Of a DNA stretch of 64,000 nucleotides, positions 33,810-41,974 are shown piece by piece. Positions within the stretch are counted from its first letter, which is position 1. Each line of letters starts with the position of its first letter. Below the pieces are notes generated by a model that saw only the letters and a list, made by a program, of their open reading frames with translations, was not told the origin of the DNA and searched no databases. The DNA is taken from NCBI GenBank assembly GCA_947489315.1, contig CANLCX010000002.1, positions 62,001-126,000 on the forward strand. The letters are read 5' to 3'. Made by a program: the position numbers and the translations under genes. The stretch comes from an uncultured Sphingomonadaceae bacterium. GTDB lineage: Bacteria > Pseudomonadota > Alphaproteobacteria > Sphingomonadales > Sphingomonadaceae.

Positions 33810-34145
33810 TCACACCGGCATGCTCATAACATCCTGATAGGCTTTGAGCAGTTTGTTCCGGACCTGCAGGGTCAGCTCAAATCCCAGCGACGATTTTTGT
33901 CGCGCCATCATCACGCCGGCAATATCGGTTGTCTTGCCCATGGTGTAATCCTGGGTCATGTCACCCGCAGCATGCTGCACGTCGTTAATCTCATTGAAGG
34001 CTGCGGTCATCGCCGCACCAAAGGCGGGCTGTATATGGGTCGCTGCATCAGTGACACCTGCCGACGCTGCTTTTTGCAAAGCGTCATTCTGCGCAATAAT
34101 ATCCTGACGCATGGCCATCAGCCCGTTCGTTTCTATCATTTTCAT
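33810..34145 (-). CDS. fliE: Flagellar hook-basal body protein FliE
   Basis: A 111-residue helical protein joining MS ring and rod. The signature is SSLGFELTLQVRNKLLKAYQDVMSMPV at the C terminus, here positions 85-111. GGGAGGGA lies eight to ten bases before the ATG at 34145. It is the first recognised gene of the long leftward operon ending in fliS. A sigma-54 promoter at 34526-34540 points to it. Confidence 0.94.
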   Translation of the reverse strand: MKMIETNGLMAMRQDIIAQNDALQKAASAGVTDAATHIQPAFGAAMTAAFNEINDVQHAAGDMTQDYTMGKTTDIAGVMMARQKSSLGFELTLQVRNKLLKAYQDVMSMPV

Positions 34146-34148
34146 GGA

Positions 34149-34457
34149 TCAAATCCCTCCCGCCAAGTCCGCCACGTATCGCGTTGACACCAAGGGGCAT
34201 TTTGGTGCCAGAAAAGCGATACGCAGCGGTAGACCATGGCTCGCCCTGACCAGTTCGGGAGAGTGATTATCAAGAGAAGAAGGGCTGTGGCGATGGTTGC
34301 GGCCTAATGTCTCAAGAAAGGTTCGCGCACCCATGTGGGAACATATTTTGTGCGCGAACCTTACAATCTGACAAATGGCTTTTCGCGAGCCGAGCAACCA
34401 ATTTTTGATCGGCATTCGGCCCGCAAGCGCACCATCACATAAGATTATTACAGTCAT
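34149..34457 (-). CDS. Doubtful small open reading frame in the fliE leader
   Basis: A possible 102-residue frame opens at ATG 34457 (GGGG five to eight bases upstream) and ends at a TGA six bases before fliE. It fills the space between the sigma-54 start point and fliE almost exactly. Against it, the product resembles nothing I know, has many rare codons, and is interrupted in the middle by the 13-bp stem-loop at 34318-34362. It may be leader RNA rather than a gene. Confidence 0.25.
   Translation of the reverse strand: MTVIILCDGALAGRMPIKNWLLGSRKAICQIVRFAHKICSHMGARTFLETLGRNHRHSPSSLDNHSPELVRASHGLPLRIAFLAPKCPLVSTRYVADLAGGI
34318..34362. repeat. Perfect 13-bp stem-loop in the fliE leader
   Basis: AAGGTTCGCGCAC (34318-34330) is the exact reverse complement of GTGCGCGAACCTT (34350-34362), with 19 bases between. 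The loop holds a smaller complementarity (ATGT/ACAT). It lies about 150 bases downstream of the expected sigma-54 start and 170 bases before fliE. No T-run follows on either strand, so it does not look like a plain terminator. An RNA structure, an activator site or a recombination remnant are possible. Confidence 0.8.
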
Positions 34458-34525
34458 CATCTTCCCCAATATCTGGTCCTAAGATACCGCATCTGAAACT
34501 GTGAAATGCGGCTGACTATGGCTTC

Positions 34526-34540
34526 GCAAACGCTGTGCCA
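34526..34540 (-). promoter_or_regulatory. Sigma-54 promoter for the fliE operon
   Basis: On the minus strand the sequence reads TGGCAC, five bases, TTGC (GG-N10-GC), a perfect match to the -24/-12 consensus. Transcription would start near 34514 and run through a leader of about 370 bases to fliE. The matching arrangement upstream of flhA and flgB makes a chance hit unlikely. Confidence 0.8.
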
Positions 34541-34763
34541 ATTTCTATGGGAGAATATTTTTCTGACTTTTCAATGACTTTAAAGCTGGAATTTGAATCA
34601 AAGCCAATTTTCTGACTCCGCTCCGTCAAACTACTGACAAACCGCTATTTTCATGACGCGCTCTTGGGCGGTTAAATCTATTCTGACGCTATCCGTTCTT
34701 TCTGCATGAGGCCGTCGCTCATCGATAATCGTAGCGACCAGCCCGTTATTGAAAGGAAAAGAA

Positions 34764-35579
34764 ATGACAATTATCGGAACCAATGTTGCGGCTCTACGCA
34801 CAAACTACGCCGCCAATAGTGCGGAAATGAGCCTCGCCAAATCCATTGAGCGCCTGTCTACAGGCCGCCGCATCAATAGCGCTAGCGACGATGCTGCTGG
34901 CTTGGCCGTTGCCACACGGATGACGTCTGAAATCCGGGGGCTTAACATGGCTGTCCGCAATGCCAATGATGGTATCTCGCTAACCCAGACCGCAGAAGGC
35001 GGCATGAACGAAATCAACAATATGCTGCAACGTATGCGTGAACTGTCGGTTCAGTCTGCCAACGGCACATTGGCAAATAGCGATCGCGTCAATTTGCAAG
35101 TTGAGGTTGCAGCTCTGATTGCGCAGATTGACGATGTCGCATCACGCACTACCTTCAACAATGTTGCCCTGCTCAATGGCACGAATGCAACCTTGGATAT
35201 CCAGACCGGAACCAATGCTGCTGAAATAGTTTCCATCGCACTCACTGATGTCACAGCGACAACCTTGGCCGTAGACACTCTGGATATTAGCACGGTCGCC
35301 GGCGCGAATGCTGCCCTGACCGCACTCGGCACCGCAATGGATTCAGTGACCACAGCGCAGGCTTCTTTGGGTGCTTCGCAAAACCGTCTGCAGGCAACCG
35401 TATCGAACCTCAATGATCGCTTGGCCAATATCACAGAATCCCGGTCACGAATTGAGGATGTCGACTTTTCCGGTGAAACCACCGCTCTCGCCAAGGCCCA
35501 GATATTGAGCCAGGCATCCACGGCGATGCTCGCTCAGGCCAATCAATCACAGCAAGGCGTACTTAGTTTGATCCGTTAA
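34764..35579 (+). CDS. fliC: Flagellin
   Basis: A 271-residue filament protein. The N-terminal D0/D1 part ([20 protein letters not shown], then [20 protein letters not shown]) and the C-terminal part ([20 protein letters not shown], then [20 protein letters not shown]) are standard. The central variable domain is very short, so the filament surface is minimal. AAAGGAAAAG precedes ATG 34764. It is a single monocistronic gene pointing away from the fliE operon and closed by a strong terminator. Its promoter was not identified; sigma-28 control is expected from fliA/flgM. Confidence 0.96.
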   Translation: MTIIGTNVAALRTNYAANSAEMSLAKSIERLSTGRRINSASDDAAGLAVATRMTSEIRGLNMAVRNANDGISLTQTAEGGMNEINNMLQRMRELSVQSANGTLANSDRVNLQVEVAALIAQIDDVASRTTFNNVALLNGTNATLDIQTGTNAAEIVSIALTDVTATTLAVDTLDISTVAGANAALTALGTAMDSVTTAQASLGASQNRLQATVSNLNDRLANITESRSRIEDVDFSGETTALAKAQILSQASTAMLAQANQSQQGVLSLIR

Positions 35580-35609
35580 GTCACTGGTCCGCTTAACTGG
35601 TCTTAAGGT

Positions 35610-35646
35610 CCCCGGCGCTTATCAAACCCCACTATGAGCGCCGGGG
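35610..35646. terminator. Bidirectional terminator between flagellin and fliA
   Basis: CCCCGGCGCT and AGCGCCGGGG form a perfect 10-bp stem around 17 bases. It sits 31 bases after the flagellin stop and one base from the convergent fliA stop, so it can serve both. The T-tract is weak on both strands. Confidence 0.65.
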
Positions 35647-35647
35647 G

Positions 35648-36379
35648 CTATTCATGTTGTGCGAGTATCTGATGCAGTTTTTCAAGCGCTGCCTTTTTAA
35701 TCTGGCACACGCGCGAGGCACCAATATCGAGCGTCAGCCCAATCTCTTCCAGATTCATTTCTTCAATAAAATATAGTTGCAATATTAAACCATCGCGTTC
35801 CGGCAGAGATCCAATGGCATCGGCAATCATCTGCTGCCGCTGATGCCTTTCCACCCTATCGTCAGCCTTTTCCGATAAATCAGAGAACCAGATATTCTGA
35901 TCAGAATAAACTTCGTCCATCGACTGCAGGTCGACGGCTTCGGCATTGTCTGTCGCAACGCGAAAGCTCTCCAAGTCCATATCCATAGCCGCCGCGAGAG
36001 CGACTTGGTTAGGGGCGTGTCCCAATTTTTGGGCGAGCTCCTCGCTCACCTCGCGCAGCTTTTTCTGAAATTGCATTGCCGATCTGCTGATATTGCTCTG
36101 TTTACGCAATTGATCAATCATAGCACCGCGAACACGCAGTTTTGCATAGTTGGTAAAACCCAGTCCGCGATCTTCAAATCCCTGAGCAGCTTCGACCAAT
36201 GCAACCATTCCAATCTGTAGCAAGTCTTCCACTTCGATGCTCGTGGAAAGCCGGGAATGGACGTGCCAGGCGAGCTTGCGGACGAGCGGCTGGTGGCTAT
36301 TGATAAGCTGCTCTTGACTATGCGCGGAAGGGCTTGGGCCATAGGTTAAGTCGGCAAGCTTGGGATCAAGATATGTCAC
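35648..36379 (-). CDS. fliA: RNA polymerase sigma-28 factor FliA
   Basis: A 243-residue sigma factor for late flagellar genes. Region 2 is visible as VEDLLQIGMVALVEAAQGFE and FTNYAKLRVRGAMIDQLRK, region 3 around SAMQFQKKLREVSEELAQKLG, and region 4 as EMNLEEIGLTLDIGASRVCQ near residue 215. It is held by FlgM (38978-39265) until the hook is complete, by analogy. It overlaps flhA by four bases, so its early expression comes from the flhA sigma-54 promoter. Confidence 0.96.
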   Translation of the reverse strand: MTYLDPKLADLTYGPSPSAHSQEQLINSHQPLVRKLAWHVHSRLSTSIEVEDLLQIGMVALVEAAQGFEDRGLGFTNYAKLRVRGAMIDQLRKQSNISRSAMQFQKKLREVSEELAQKLGHAPNQVALAAAMDMDLESFRVATDNAEAVDLQSMDEVYSDQNIWFSDLSEKADDRVERHQRQQMIADAIGSLPERDGLILQLYFIEEMNLEEIGLTLDIGASRVCQIKKAALEKLHQILAQHE

Positions 36380-38529
36380 GCTATGTCCTTTTTATGATCG
36401 ACTGTTTCAGCATTTTTTTGCTCTGAGGTAGGTAACTTTCCGGACCGGCCACCGACGACCGCAACGACTTCGACCGCCTTGTCATCCGGCAATTCTTCGA
36501 AGGATAAGATGGGCGTTCCGGGGAAATTGGGCTTTAGGATTTTCAACAAAGTTCTGCGTGCGACCGGTGAGGTTACGATCGCAAAACGCCGCGCTTCTGC
36601 CATGATCGGGCGGGCTGCATCTTCAACGGAACTCACTATTTTTTGCACCAGACCGGGCTCGACCGGACGGGAAGCAGTGCCGCTGGATTCGATCGCTTGC
36701 GCTAACAAGCCCTCCAGTTCTGCGTCGAGCGTGATCACTGGCAAAGGCATATTGATCGGAACCAGTGACTGGATGATCAGCGATCCAATGCGCTTCCGCA
36801 CACCGTCCACGATATTGTCGAGCGACGGGGTTTCACTAGCTGCATCATCCGCAGCTGCGTGGATCATTGCTTCACTAAGGCGGCGAAAGTCTTTGAGCGG
36901 GACACCTTCGCTCAGCAGCGAACGGCAAATGGCGGCGACCTGAAACAGACTAAGCGGCTTTGGCGTCAGCCCTTCGACCAGTTGCGGGGCCGTATCTTTC
37001 AGACTATCGAGCAAGCCTTGCGCTTCATCCATGCCAAATAGCTCAGAGGCATTGAGCCCGACCAGATGATTAAAATGGGTCGCGATTACCGTCGAAGCGT
37101 CAACAACCGTATATCCGGACACAACAGCTTCGCTGCGCTTTTCTGGTGAAATCCATAGAGAGTCCAAACCAAAAGTTGGGTCTTTGCATGCCTCTCCATC
37201 AACAATGGTGTCAATGGCACCACTATCGAGCGCCAACAGATCGTCCGGCCAAGCCTGATCCTCGCCCAAGGTCACACCGCTAATTTGGATACGATAAGCG
37301 TTCGGGGGCAGCGCCATATTGTCTTTAACCCGAACCAGCGGAACAACGAAACCCAGTTCGCGCGAGAGTTGCCGCCTAATCCCCGTCAATCGTTGCATCA
37401 ACGGTGCGCCTTTACGCTCGTCAACCAGCGGCACCAACCCATAGCCAATTTCTATACTAAGAACCGCTGCGTCAGTGACATCGCTCCAGGCAATATGGTT
37501 TTTTTGTTCGGGCGATTGTAGTCGCGGTTCCGGCACATTGGCGGCCTTCGCCTTATTCAACATGCGCCAAGCCATAAATCCGGATATCCCCGCAATCGGG
37601 AGAATGATGAAGTGGGGCATGCCCGGCAAAAATCCCATGACGGCGAGTATCGCAGCCACGGGAATCCAAGCCTTGGGATTGGCAAATTGGCTACCGATCT
37701 GTCCTGATAAATCCATCGGGGAGGCAACCCTGGTAACAATCGCAGCAGCAGCAATCGACAGCAGCAAGGCCGGAACCTGTGCGACCAATGCATCACCGAC
37801 AGCTAGCAAAACATAAGTCTGGGCCGCATCGCCAACCGCCATATCGTGGCTAAAAATGCCCAAGATCATGCCGCCGATAATATTGATTATAAGGATAAGC
37901 ACGCCGGCCACTGCATCACCTTTTACGAATTTGGAGGCACCATCCATCGATCCGTAGAAGTCGGATTCCGTTGCCACTTCTTGACGCCGTTCTTTGGCTT
38001 CCTCTGGAGATAGCAGGCCCGCGTTCAAATCAGCATCAATCGCCATTTGCTTGCCGGGCAATGCATCAAGAGTGAAGCGAGCGGTCACTTCAGAAACGCG
38101 CCCTGCCCCCTTTGTTATCACCACCAGATTGATGATCATCAGAATGGCGAAGACGAATATGCCAACAACATAATCACCGCCGATGAGAAAATTCCCGAAC
38201 GCCTCAATCACCTGACCGGCAGCATGGGGACCAGCATGGCCTTCCACTAACACCACGCGGGTCGACGCTACATTCAGGGCAAGGCGCAACAAGGTTGCAA
38301 ATAGAAGAACCGTCGGAAAGCTCGAAAAGTCCAAAGGCTTGGCGACGTTTAGTGCAACCATCAAGACCGCAAGTGCGATGGTGATATTCGCAATGAAACC
38401 GATATCAAGGACCGTGACCGGCACCGGCAAGACCATGAAAATAACCAGCAGCAATGTCGCAACAGGCAATATGCCCGCCTTGGCTGTATCGCCCAGCCAT
38501 CGCTGATGGGATGATAGAAATGTTAGCAT
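36376..38529 (-). CDS. flhA: Flagellar export gate protein FlhA
   Basis: A 717-residue inner-membrane export protein. About eight transmembrane helices fill residues 20-320, with the FHIPEP signature near GRVSEVTARFTLDALPGKQM. A large cytoplasmic docking domain follows (YGLVPLVDERKGAPLMQRL onward). It receives late-substrate chaperones and uses the proton motive force. No flhF or flhG gene follows, unlike in many polar-flagellum loci. Confidence 0.97.
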   Translation of the reverse strand: MLTFLSSHQRWLGDTAKAGILPVATLLLVIFMVLPVPVTVLDIGFIANITIALAVLMVALNVAKPLDFSSFPTVLLFATLLRLALNVASTRVVLVEGHAGPHAAGQVIEAFGNFLIGGDYVVGIFVFAILMIINLVVITKGAGRVSEVTARFTLDALPGKQMAIDADLNAGLLSPEEAKERRQEVATESDFYGSMDGASKFVKGDAVAGVLILIINIIGGMILGIFSHDMAVGDAAQTYVLLAVGDALVAQVPALLLSIAAAAIVTRVASPMDLSGQIGSQFANPKAWIPVAAILAVMGFLPGMPHFIILPIAGISGFMAWRMLNKAKAANVPEPRLQSPEQKNHIAWSDVTDAAVLSIEIGYGLVPLVDERKGAPLMQRLTGIRRQLSRELGFVVPLVRVKDNMALPPNAYRIQISGVTLGEDQAWPDDLLALDSGAIDTIVDGEACKDPTFGLDSLWISPEKRSEAVVSGYTVVDASTVIATHFNHLVGLNASELFGMDEAQGLLDSLKDTAPQLVEGLTPKPLSLFQVAAICRSLLSEGVPLKDFRRLSEAMIHAAADDAASETPSLDNIVDGVRKRIGSLIIQSLVPINMPLPVITLDAELEGLLAQAIESSGTASRPVEPGLVQKIVSSVEDAARPIMAEARRFAIVTSPVARRTLLKILKPNFPGTPILSFEELPDDKAVEVVAVVGGRSGKLPTSEQKNAETVDHKKDIA

Positions 38530-38606
38530 TGTACCGTTTCGCTAACGAAAAATGTTGATCGACTTGGCCGCATGAGTGATCCCAAATATTGTTCAATTTG
38601 AGATCA

Positions 38607-38621
38607 GCAAAGCTTGTGCCA
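38607..38621 (-). promoter_or_regulatory. Sigma-54 promoter for flhA-fliA
   Basis: The minus strand reads TGGCAC, five bases (AAGCT), TTGC, again a perfect -24/-12 match with GG-N10-GC. The start point should be near 38595, leaving about 65 bases before the flhA ATG at 38529. Confidence 0.85.
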
Positions 38622-38639
38622 ATCGATCAGCCAGCCTTG

Positions 38640-38674
38640 AACTTACCGTGAAAGTATTTTTATAACAGTAAGTT
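38640..38674. terminator. Inverted repeat at the end of flgN
   Basis: AACTTACCGT and ACAGTAAGTT pair with one mismatch around 15 AT-rich bases. The hairpin overlaps the last two bases of the flgN-like stop and precedes the flhA promoter, so it probably ends the leftward flgA-flgM-flgN unit. The T-run is poor, so termination is not certain. Confidence 0.45.
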
Positions 38675-38975
38675 ACAATAATCTATCGTAGGTTGATGAT
38701 ATCCCCGCGCCCAAAGCAAGTGACAGATTATTGGCGCGCTGTTCGTTTAAATTCGTCAATTTATTGACCCGGAACCGAGCAGCATCAATGAGTTTTGAAA
38801 GGGCTATCAATCGGTTTTTGACTGCATCATTGTCATGCCAAACGCCCGTTTTTTCTATCTCGGACACCAAAGGCCGGATGGCAGCGGCGGCGGCGATGAT
38901 CAACTCCGGGTCTTGCCCGTCCAGAGCATTGTTCAAGTCCTTAAAAGCTTGTTCGAGACGATCCAATAATAGCAT
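38673..38975 (-). CDS. flgN: FlgN-like flagellar chaperone
   Basis: A 100-residue helical cytoplasmic protein. It follows flgM with two bases between, the usual flgM-flgN arrangement. The helical pattern (LLLDRLEQAFKDLNNALDGQ, then AVKNRLIALSKLIDAARFRV) fits FlgN chaperones for FlgK and FlgL. Similarity to known FlgN is weak by eye, so the call leans on position. Confidence 0.68.
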   Translation of the reverse strand: MLLLDRLEQAFKDLNNALDGQDPELIIAAAAAIRPLVSEIEKTGVWHDNDAVKNRLIALSKLIDAARFRVNKLTNLNEQRANNLSLALGAGISSTYDRLL

Positions 38976-38977
38976 GA

Positions 38978-39265
38978 TTATGAAACGTCGGTGCCAGGTC
39001 GATCAAAAGCGATCATCTTGTCAGCGATCAACATAGGATCAATGGGATATTGGCCATCCGCTATCGCATTCCGAATGGAGTGGATGTGATCGATATCAAT
39101 CGGCAAGCCTTGTTGCACCATATGTTTAACAGCCCCGGCCAAAGAACCATCTGCTCGTTTTGTGCTGGAACTTTCTGGGACGTTAGAATTGCTCAACGGC
39201 CGAGCAATATCGATGCTTCCTGTGCTGACTGACGGGCTGGGTCCCGAGTTTATCTTGTCTATCAT
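38978..39265 (-). CDS. flgM: Anti-sigma-28 factor FlgM
   Basis: A 95-residue protein with an unstructured Ser/Pro-rich first half and the sigma-28-binding helical C-terminal half (IDIDHIHSIRNAIADGQYPI, DPMLIADKMI). It binds FliA and is exported through the finished hook, releasing late gene expression. It sits after flgA and before flgN. Confidence 0.9.
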   Translation of the reverse strand: MIDKINSGPSPSVSTGSIDIARPLSNSNVPESSSTKRADGSLAGAVKHMVQQGLPIDIDHIHSIRNAIADGQYPIDPMLIADKMIAFDRPGTDVS

Positions 39266-39320
39266 GACAGTCTCCTGTGTGGCATGCTTGCCTTCTAATA
39301 CGGGCGCGCGGCGGTTAGAT

Positions 39321-39845
39321 TTAATCTGCCTGATAAGATGGTAGGGAAACCCGACCCTGCCCTGTTATTTCGACCAATATCGGTGATGATCTTCTTGCCG
39401 CCCGTACGGGAATAATATCTCCGATGCCGCCGTTGCGGTCAGCCTGCATCTGCCGAGAAATCATGAACCCGTTTTTCTCTATGATCAGCAATACCGGCTG
39501 TCCGCGCTTTACGATCATCTGGCCTCTTGAAGAGACCTGACGACCAGCGACGGGCCGCACGAGCGCTATCGGAATACGCCAGTTAAGCGGTTTACAGCTT
39601 ATGATGACTAGGTTTTCACTCCGCATTTCGAACACCGGTGGCTGAGTGCATTTCGTTAATCTCAACCGCGGATCAATATTGCTTCGGGGGCCGCCAACTT
39701 CGCCTTTCTGTTTGCCTAGAAATAAAGCCAACTGCTGTTCAAGCGCCGGAAGGGATTCTATCGTTTTCCCATGAACCGGCGCACCAACAATCCCAATCAA
39801 CGCGCTCCCAGCCAAGACTATGTATTTCACAACCGGCATAATCAC
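39321..39845 (-). CDS. flgA: P-ring assembly chaperone FlgA
   Basis: A 174-residue periplasmic protein. A signal peptide ends near APVHG. The C-terminal SAF/ChapFlgA domain is visible as PIALVRPVAGRQVSSRGQMI and VLLIIEKNGFMISRQMQA, and it finishes with the typical DIIPVRAARRSSPILVEITG. It helps FlgI form the P ring. It overlaps the MotB-like gene by four bases, an unusual neighbour. Confidence 0.93.
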   Translation of the reverse strand: MIMPVVKYIVLAGSALIGIVGAPVHGKTIESLPALEQQLALFLGKQKGEVGGPRSNIDPRLRLTKCTQPPVFEMRSENLVIISCKPLNWRIPIALVRPVAGRQVSSRGQMIVKRGQPVLLIIEKNGFMISRQMQADRNGGIGDIIPVRAARRSSPILVEITGQGRVSLPSYQAD

Positions 39846-40354
39846 TTCTCCTTTGTTGATGATTTTTGAGAAGCAAACCCCGTGCCATCCGCCGCCATAC
39901 TATTCGGGTGATCATATGTAATGGAAACGATTAACTGTTGCGGCGCATGACTATCGATCTGGTTCTGTTCGCCAAATGTGATTGCGGAATCTTTGACACC
40001 GTTCGCCTTTAAAGCACGCGCAAAAGAAGCCATGCGTGCAGCGGACAATTCCCATGCGTCAAGCCGTGCCGACGCATGAGCGCCGCCGGTGATCGACAAT
40101 ATTATACGATCAGAGCGCCCGTCCATAGAACGGGCAACCGCCTTGGCCTTTTCCTTTCCCATCATGGTGAGCATCGCTTCACTGGACTCAAAAAGCGATG
40201 CCGTAGCCCATTCGAATTTCTTTGACGGCGCTTCGGTCGCCGCAACGTCTGCAAAGGTTGCTGGACGAACAAAAGATAAAACCACAAAGCCGAGCATCAA
40301 CAGGCTGAGGTCCGCAAAAGCAAGGGACCAGCGATTGGTGTGGTTTACGGACAT
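39842..40354 (-). CDS. MotB-like protein with degenerate OmpA domain
   Basis: A 170-residue inner-membrane protein. Its single N-terminal helix, AFADLSLLMLGFVVLSFV, lines up with AYADFVTAMMAFFLLLWL of MotB and keeps the proton-binding aspartate. The periplasmic part is short and only loosely OmpA-like (ELSAARMASFARALKANGV). It lacks the usual plug segment and GHTD-type peptidoglycan contact. It is translated with the MotA/ExbB-like gene (ten-base overlap) and flgA. It is different from the full MotB at 50239. It may be a second stator or an ExbD-like energiser (inference). Confidence 0.72.
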   Translation of the reverse strand: MSVNHTNRWSLAFADLSLLMLGFVVLSFVRPATFADVAATEAPSKKFEWATASLFESSEAMLTMMGKEKAKAVARSMDGRSDRIILSITGGAHASARLDAWELSAARMASFARALKANGVKDSAITFGEQNQIDSHAPQQLIVSITYDHPNSMAADGTGFASQKSSTKEK

Positions 40355-41007
40355 GCCTGCTTTTCGTTTCGAAGTGCGAGTGCAATGAGCTTGTCGGTTA
40401 ACACCCTCTGCCACTGTAACTCTTCCGATGACAGGCGTTGGAAACGATGGGACACCGGCGCAGCAACAACATTAGATAGCAGCAACCCATAGAGCGTCGT
40501 CAGCAGCGCCAACGCCATCGCTGAACCCAGGTTTGCCGAGTTATCAAGATCGGAAAACAGGCGCACAAGGCCTATGATAGTCCCGACCATTCCGATCGCT
40601 GGCGCCACGTCCGCAACCGCCATCCAGAAACGGATAATATTGTTATGGCGCCTTTCGCGATCATCCAAATTAAGCCTGGCCCAGATGGCAAACCGCCCGG
40701 CGTCCTGCTCGCTTGCAAGATAGGCAGCAGCATGCGCGACAAAGCTGCTATCCGCGTTGATGCGATCAATACATTGCAGACCCTTTGTATCAACAATGGA
40801 CTCCACTCGGCGAAGCGCCTGTCGTGCCAATTGGGCATCGCGGGCGGGATTAGAACGGACAAGGGCTTGCCAAGCCGAAAAGCTTTGAAGCAAACCCGCT
40901 CGTCCCTCCTGCAGGCCAACCACCGCAATCGCCCCCACCCAAACCAGAGTTAGGGCGAGCGGATCAAAAAGGGCGATCAACGGCTGCACGTCAAACTCCG
41001 GTCCCAT
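40345..41007 (-). CDS. MotA/TolQ/ExbB-like proton channel subunit
   Basis: A 220-residue inner-membrane protein with membrane segments near residues 10-35, 130-155 (VADVAPAIGMVGTIIGLVRL, matching the conserved MotA/ExbB APxxGLxGTxxGL pattern) and 165-190. It is shorter than MotA at 49373 (287 residues). It lies upstream of its MotB-like partner and flgA. ATG 41007 begins MGPEFDVQP but has no clear ribosome site. A TTG at 41046 is in frame. It probably forms a proton channel with its neighbour. Confidence 0.76.
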   Translation of the reverse strand: MGPEFDVQPLIALFDPLALTLVWVGAIAVVGLQEGRAGLLQSFSAWQALVRSNPARDAQLARQALRRVESIVDTKGLQCIDRINADSSFVAHAAAYLASEQDAGRFAIWARLNLDDRERRHNNIIRFWMAVADVAPAIGMVGTIIGLVRLFSDLDNSANLGSAMALALLTTLYGLLLSNVVAAPVSHRFQRLSSEELQWQRVLTDKLIALALRNEKQACP

Positions 41008-41121
41008 AGAAAACGGCGGTGCCAAATAAATGGCGCAAACCGACAAAAAAATGTCGCGATAATTTGACGCTTTGAACCGGTCCTATCGGGAGAAGGGCAG
41101 AATTGCTGGACATTGGGACTT

Positions 41122-41137
41122 TGGCACACCCTTTGCT
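41122..41137 (+). promoter_or_regulatory. Sigma-54 promoter for the flgB operon
   Basis: TGGCAC, five bases (ACCCT), TTGCT gives a perfect -24/-12 pair with GG-N10-GC. The expected start near 41148 leaves about 77 bases before the flgB ATG at 41225. It would drive the rod, hook and motor genes through motB, as no later strong promoter is visible. Confidence 0.85.
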
Positions 41138-41224
41138 GAGTGACTGGGACAAACGCTCTGCCTTTCAAAACGGACGGCACAGGCGCTCGTTTAACCTTGA
41201 ACAGAGGGAGCATCGGTTCCGGCT

Positions 41225-41569
41225 ATGGACAAGATATTCGGTATTTACGGGGATGCGCTGGCGCTGCGATCGCAGCGCCTCAATATGCTGGCATCCAATA
41301 TCGCCAATGCAGCCACGCCCCATTTCAAGGCCCGCGATCTGGACTTTGACAAGGCCATCGCATCGGTTGCTGATGGAACTACACTGAGTGACAGTGCGAC
41401 AAGCCATATTGGTTATCGTATCCCTCTGCAGCCAGCGATGGATGGCAACACGGTGGAGCTTTCCACCGAGCAAACGCTCTTCGCCGAAAATGCAGTACAA
41501 TATCGCACCACCTTGTCTTTTCTCGATGGACGCATTGGCACGCTTCGCCGAGCGATGAAGGGGGAGTAG
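41225..41569 (+). CDS. flgB: Flagellar proximal rod protein FlgB
   Basis: A 114-residue rod subunit with the opening RSQRLNMLASNIANAATPHF typical of the rod/hook family and the C-terminal helix ENAVQYRTTLSFLDGRIGTL. The flgB-C-D order and lengths are normal. It leads the rightward operon. flgC follows directly after its stop. Confidence 0.95.
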   Translation: MDKIFGIYGDALALRSQRLNMLASNIANAATPHFKARDLDFDKAIASVADGTTLSDSATSHIGYRIPLQPAMDGNTVELSTEQTLFAENAVQYRTTLSFLDGRIGTLRRAMKGE

Positions 41570-41974
41570 ATGGCCAATCCGATAACTATCTTTGATATCT
41601 CCGGACGGGCCATGGCGGCGCAGCTTACCCGGCTCAATACGACAGCCTCGAACATGGCAAACGCCCGTTCTGTTGCGAGCAGCGAAGCGGAATCCTTCCG
41701 CGCGCTCAAGCCTGTTTTTCGAACCCATATCGACAGTCCGGACATGGCCACTGTCGATGTCGAACGGATCGTCCAATCTGACACCCAGCCCAAGAAAAGG
41801 CACGATCCGACAAATCTGATGGCTGATCCCGATGGCTATGTCTGGGAAGCCGGCGTCGATGAAGCCACCGAAATGATCGAGATGATCGAAGCCGCCCGCC
41901 AATATCAGAACAACGTGCAGGTGCTGCAAACCGCAAAATCACTAATCTTGGAAACCATAAGGATGGGCAAATAA
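41570..41974 (+). CDS. flgC: Flagellar proximal rod protein FlgC
   Basis: A 134-residue rod protein with AAQLTRLNTTASNMANARSV at the start, RHDPTNLMADPDGYVW in the middle, and EMIEMIEAARQYQNNVQVLQ near the end, all FlgC hallmarks. It starts directly after flgB and shares one base with flgD. Confidence 0.96.
   Translation: MANPITIFDISGRAMAAQLTRLNTTASNMANARSVASSEAESFRALKPVFRTHIDSPDMATVDVERIVQSDTQPKKRHDPTNLMADPDGYVWEAGVDEATEMIEMIEAARQYQNNVQVLQTAKSLILETIRMGK

Noticed and set aside
34178-34209. TGGCACC and a CACCAA/TTGGTG hairpin just upstream of fliE
   Set aside because: The -24/-12 spacing is one base short and the hairpin is only six bases; treated as chance within the leader.
34519-34533. 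A plus-strand GG-N10-GC pair that could serve flagellin
   Set aside because: Only the bare dinucleotides match; the same bases form a full TGGCAC-N5-TTGC promoter on the minus strand. The plus-strand reading is a coincidence of overlap.
41017-41029. TGGCAC upstream of the MotA-like gene on the minus strand
   Set aside because: The -24 half is present but the -12 half reads TTTT instead of TTGC and lies too close to the start codon.
41165-41929. A 254-codon minus-strand frame over flgB and flgC
   Set aside because: Antisense to two certain flagellar genes and crosses the flgB promoter leader.
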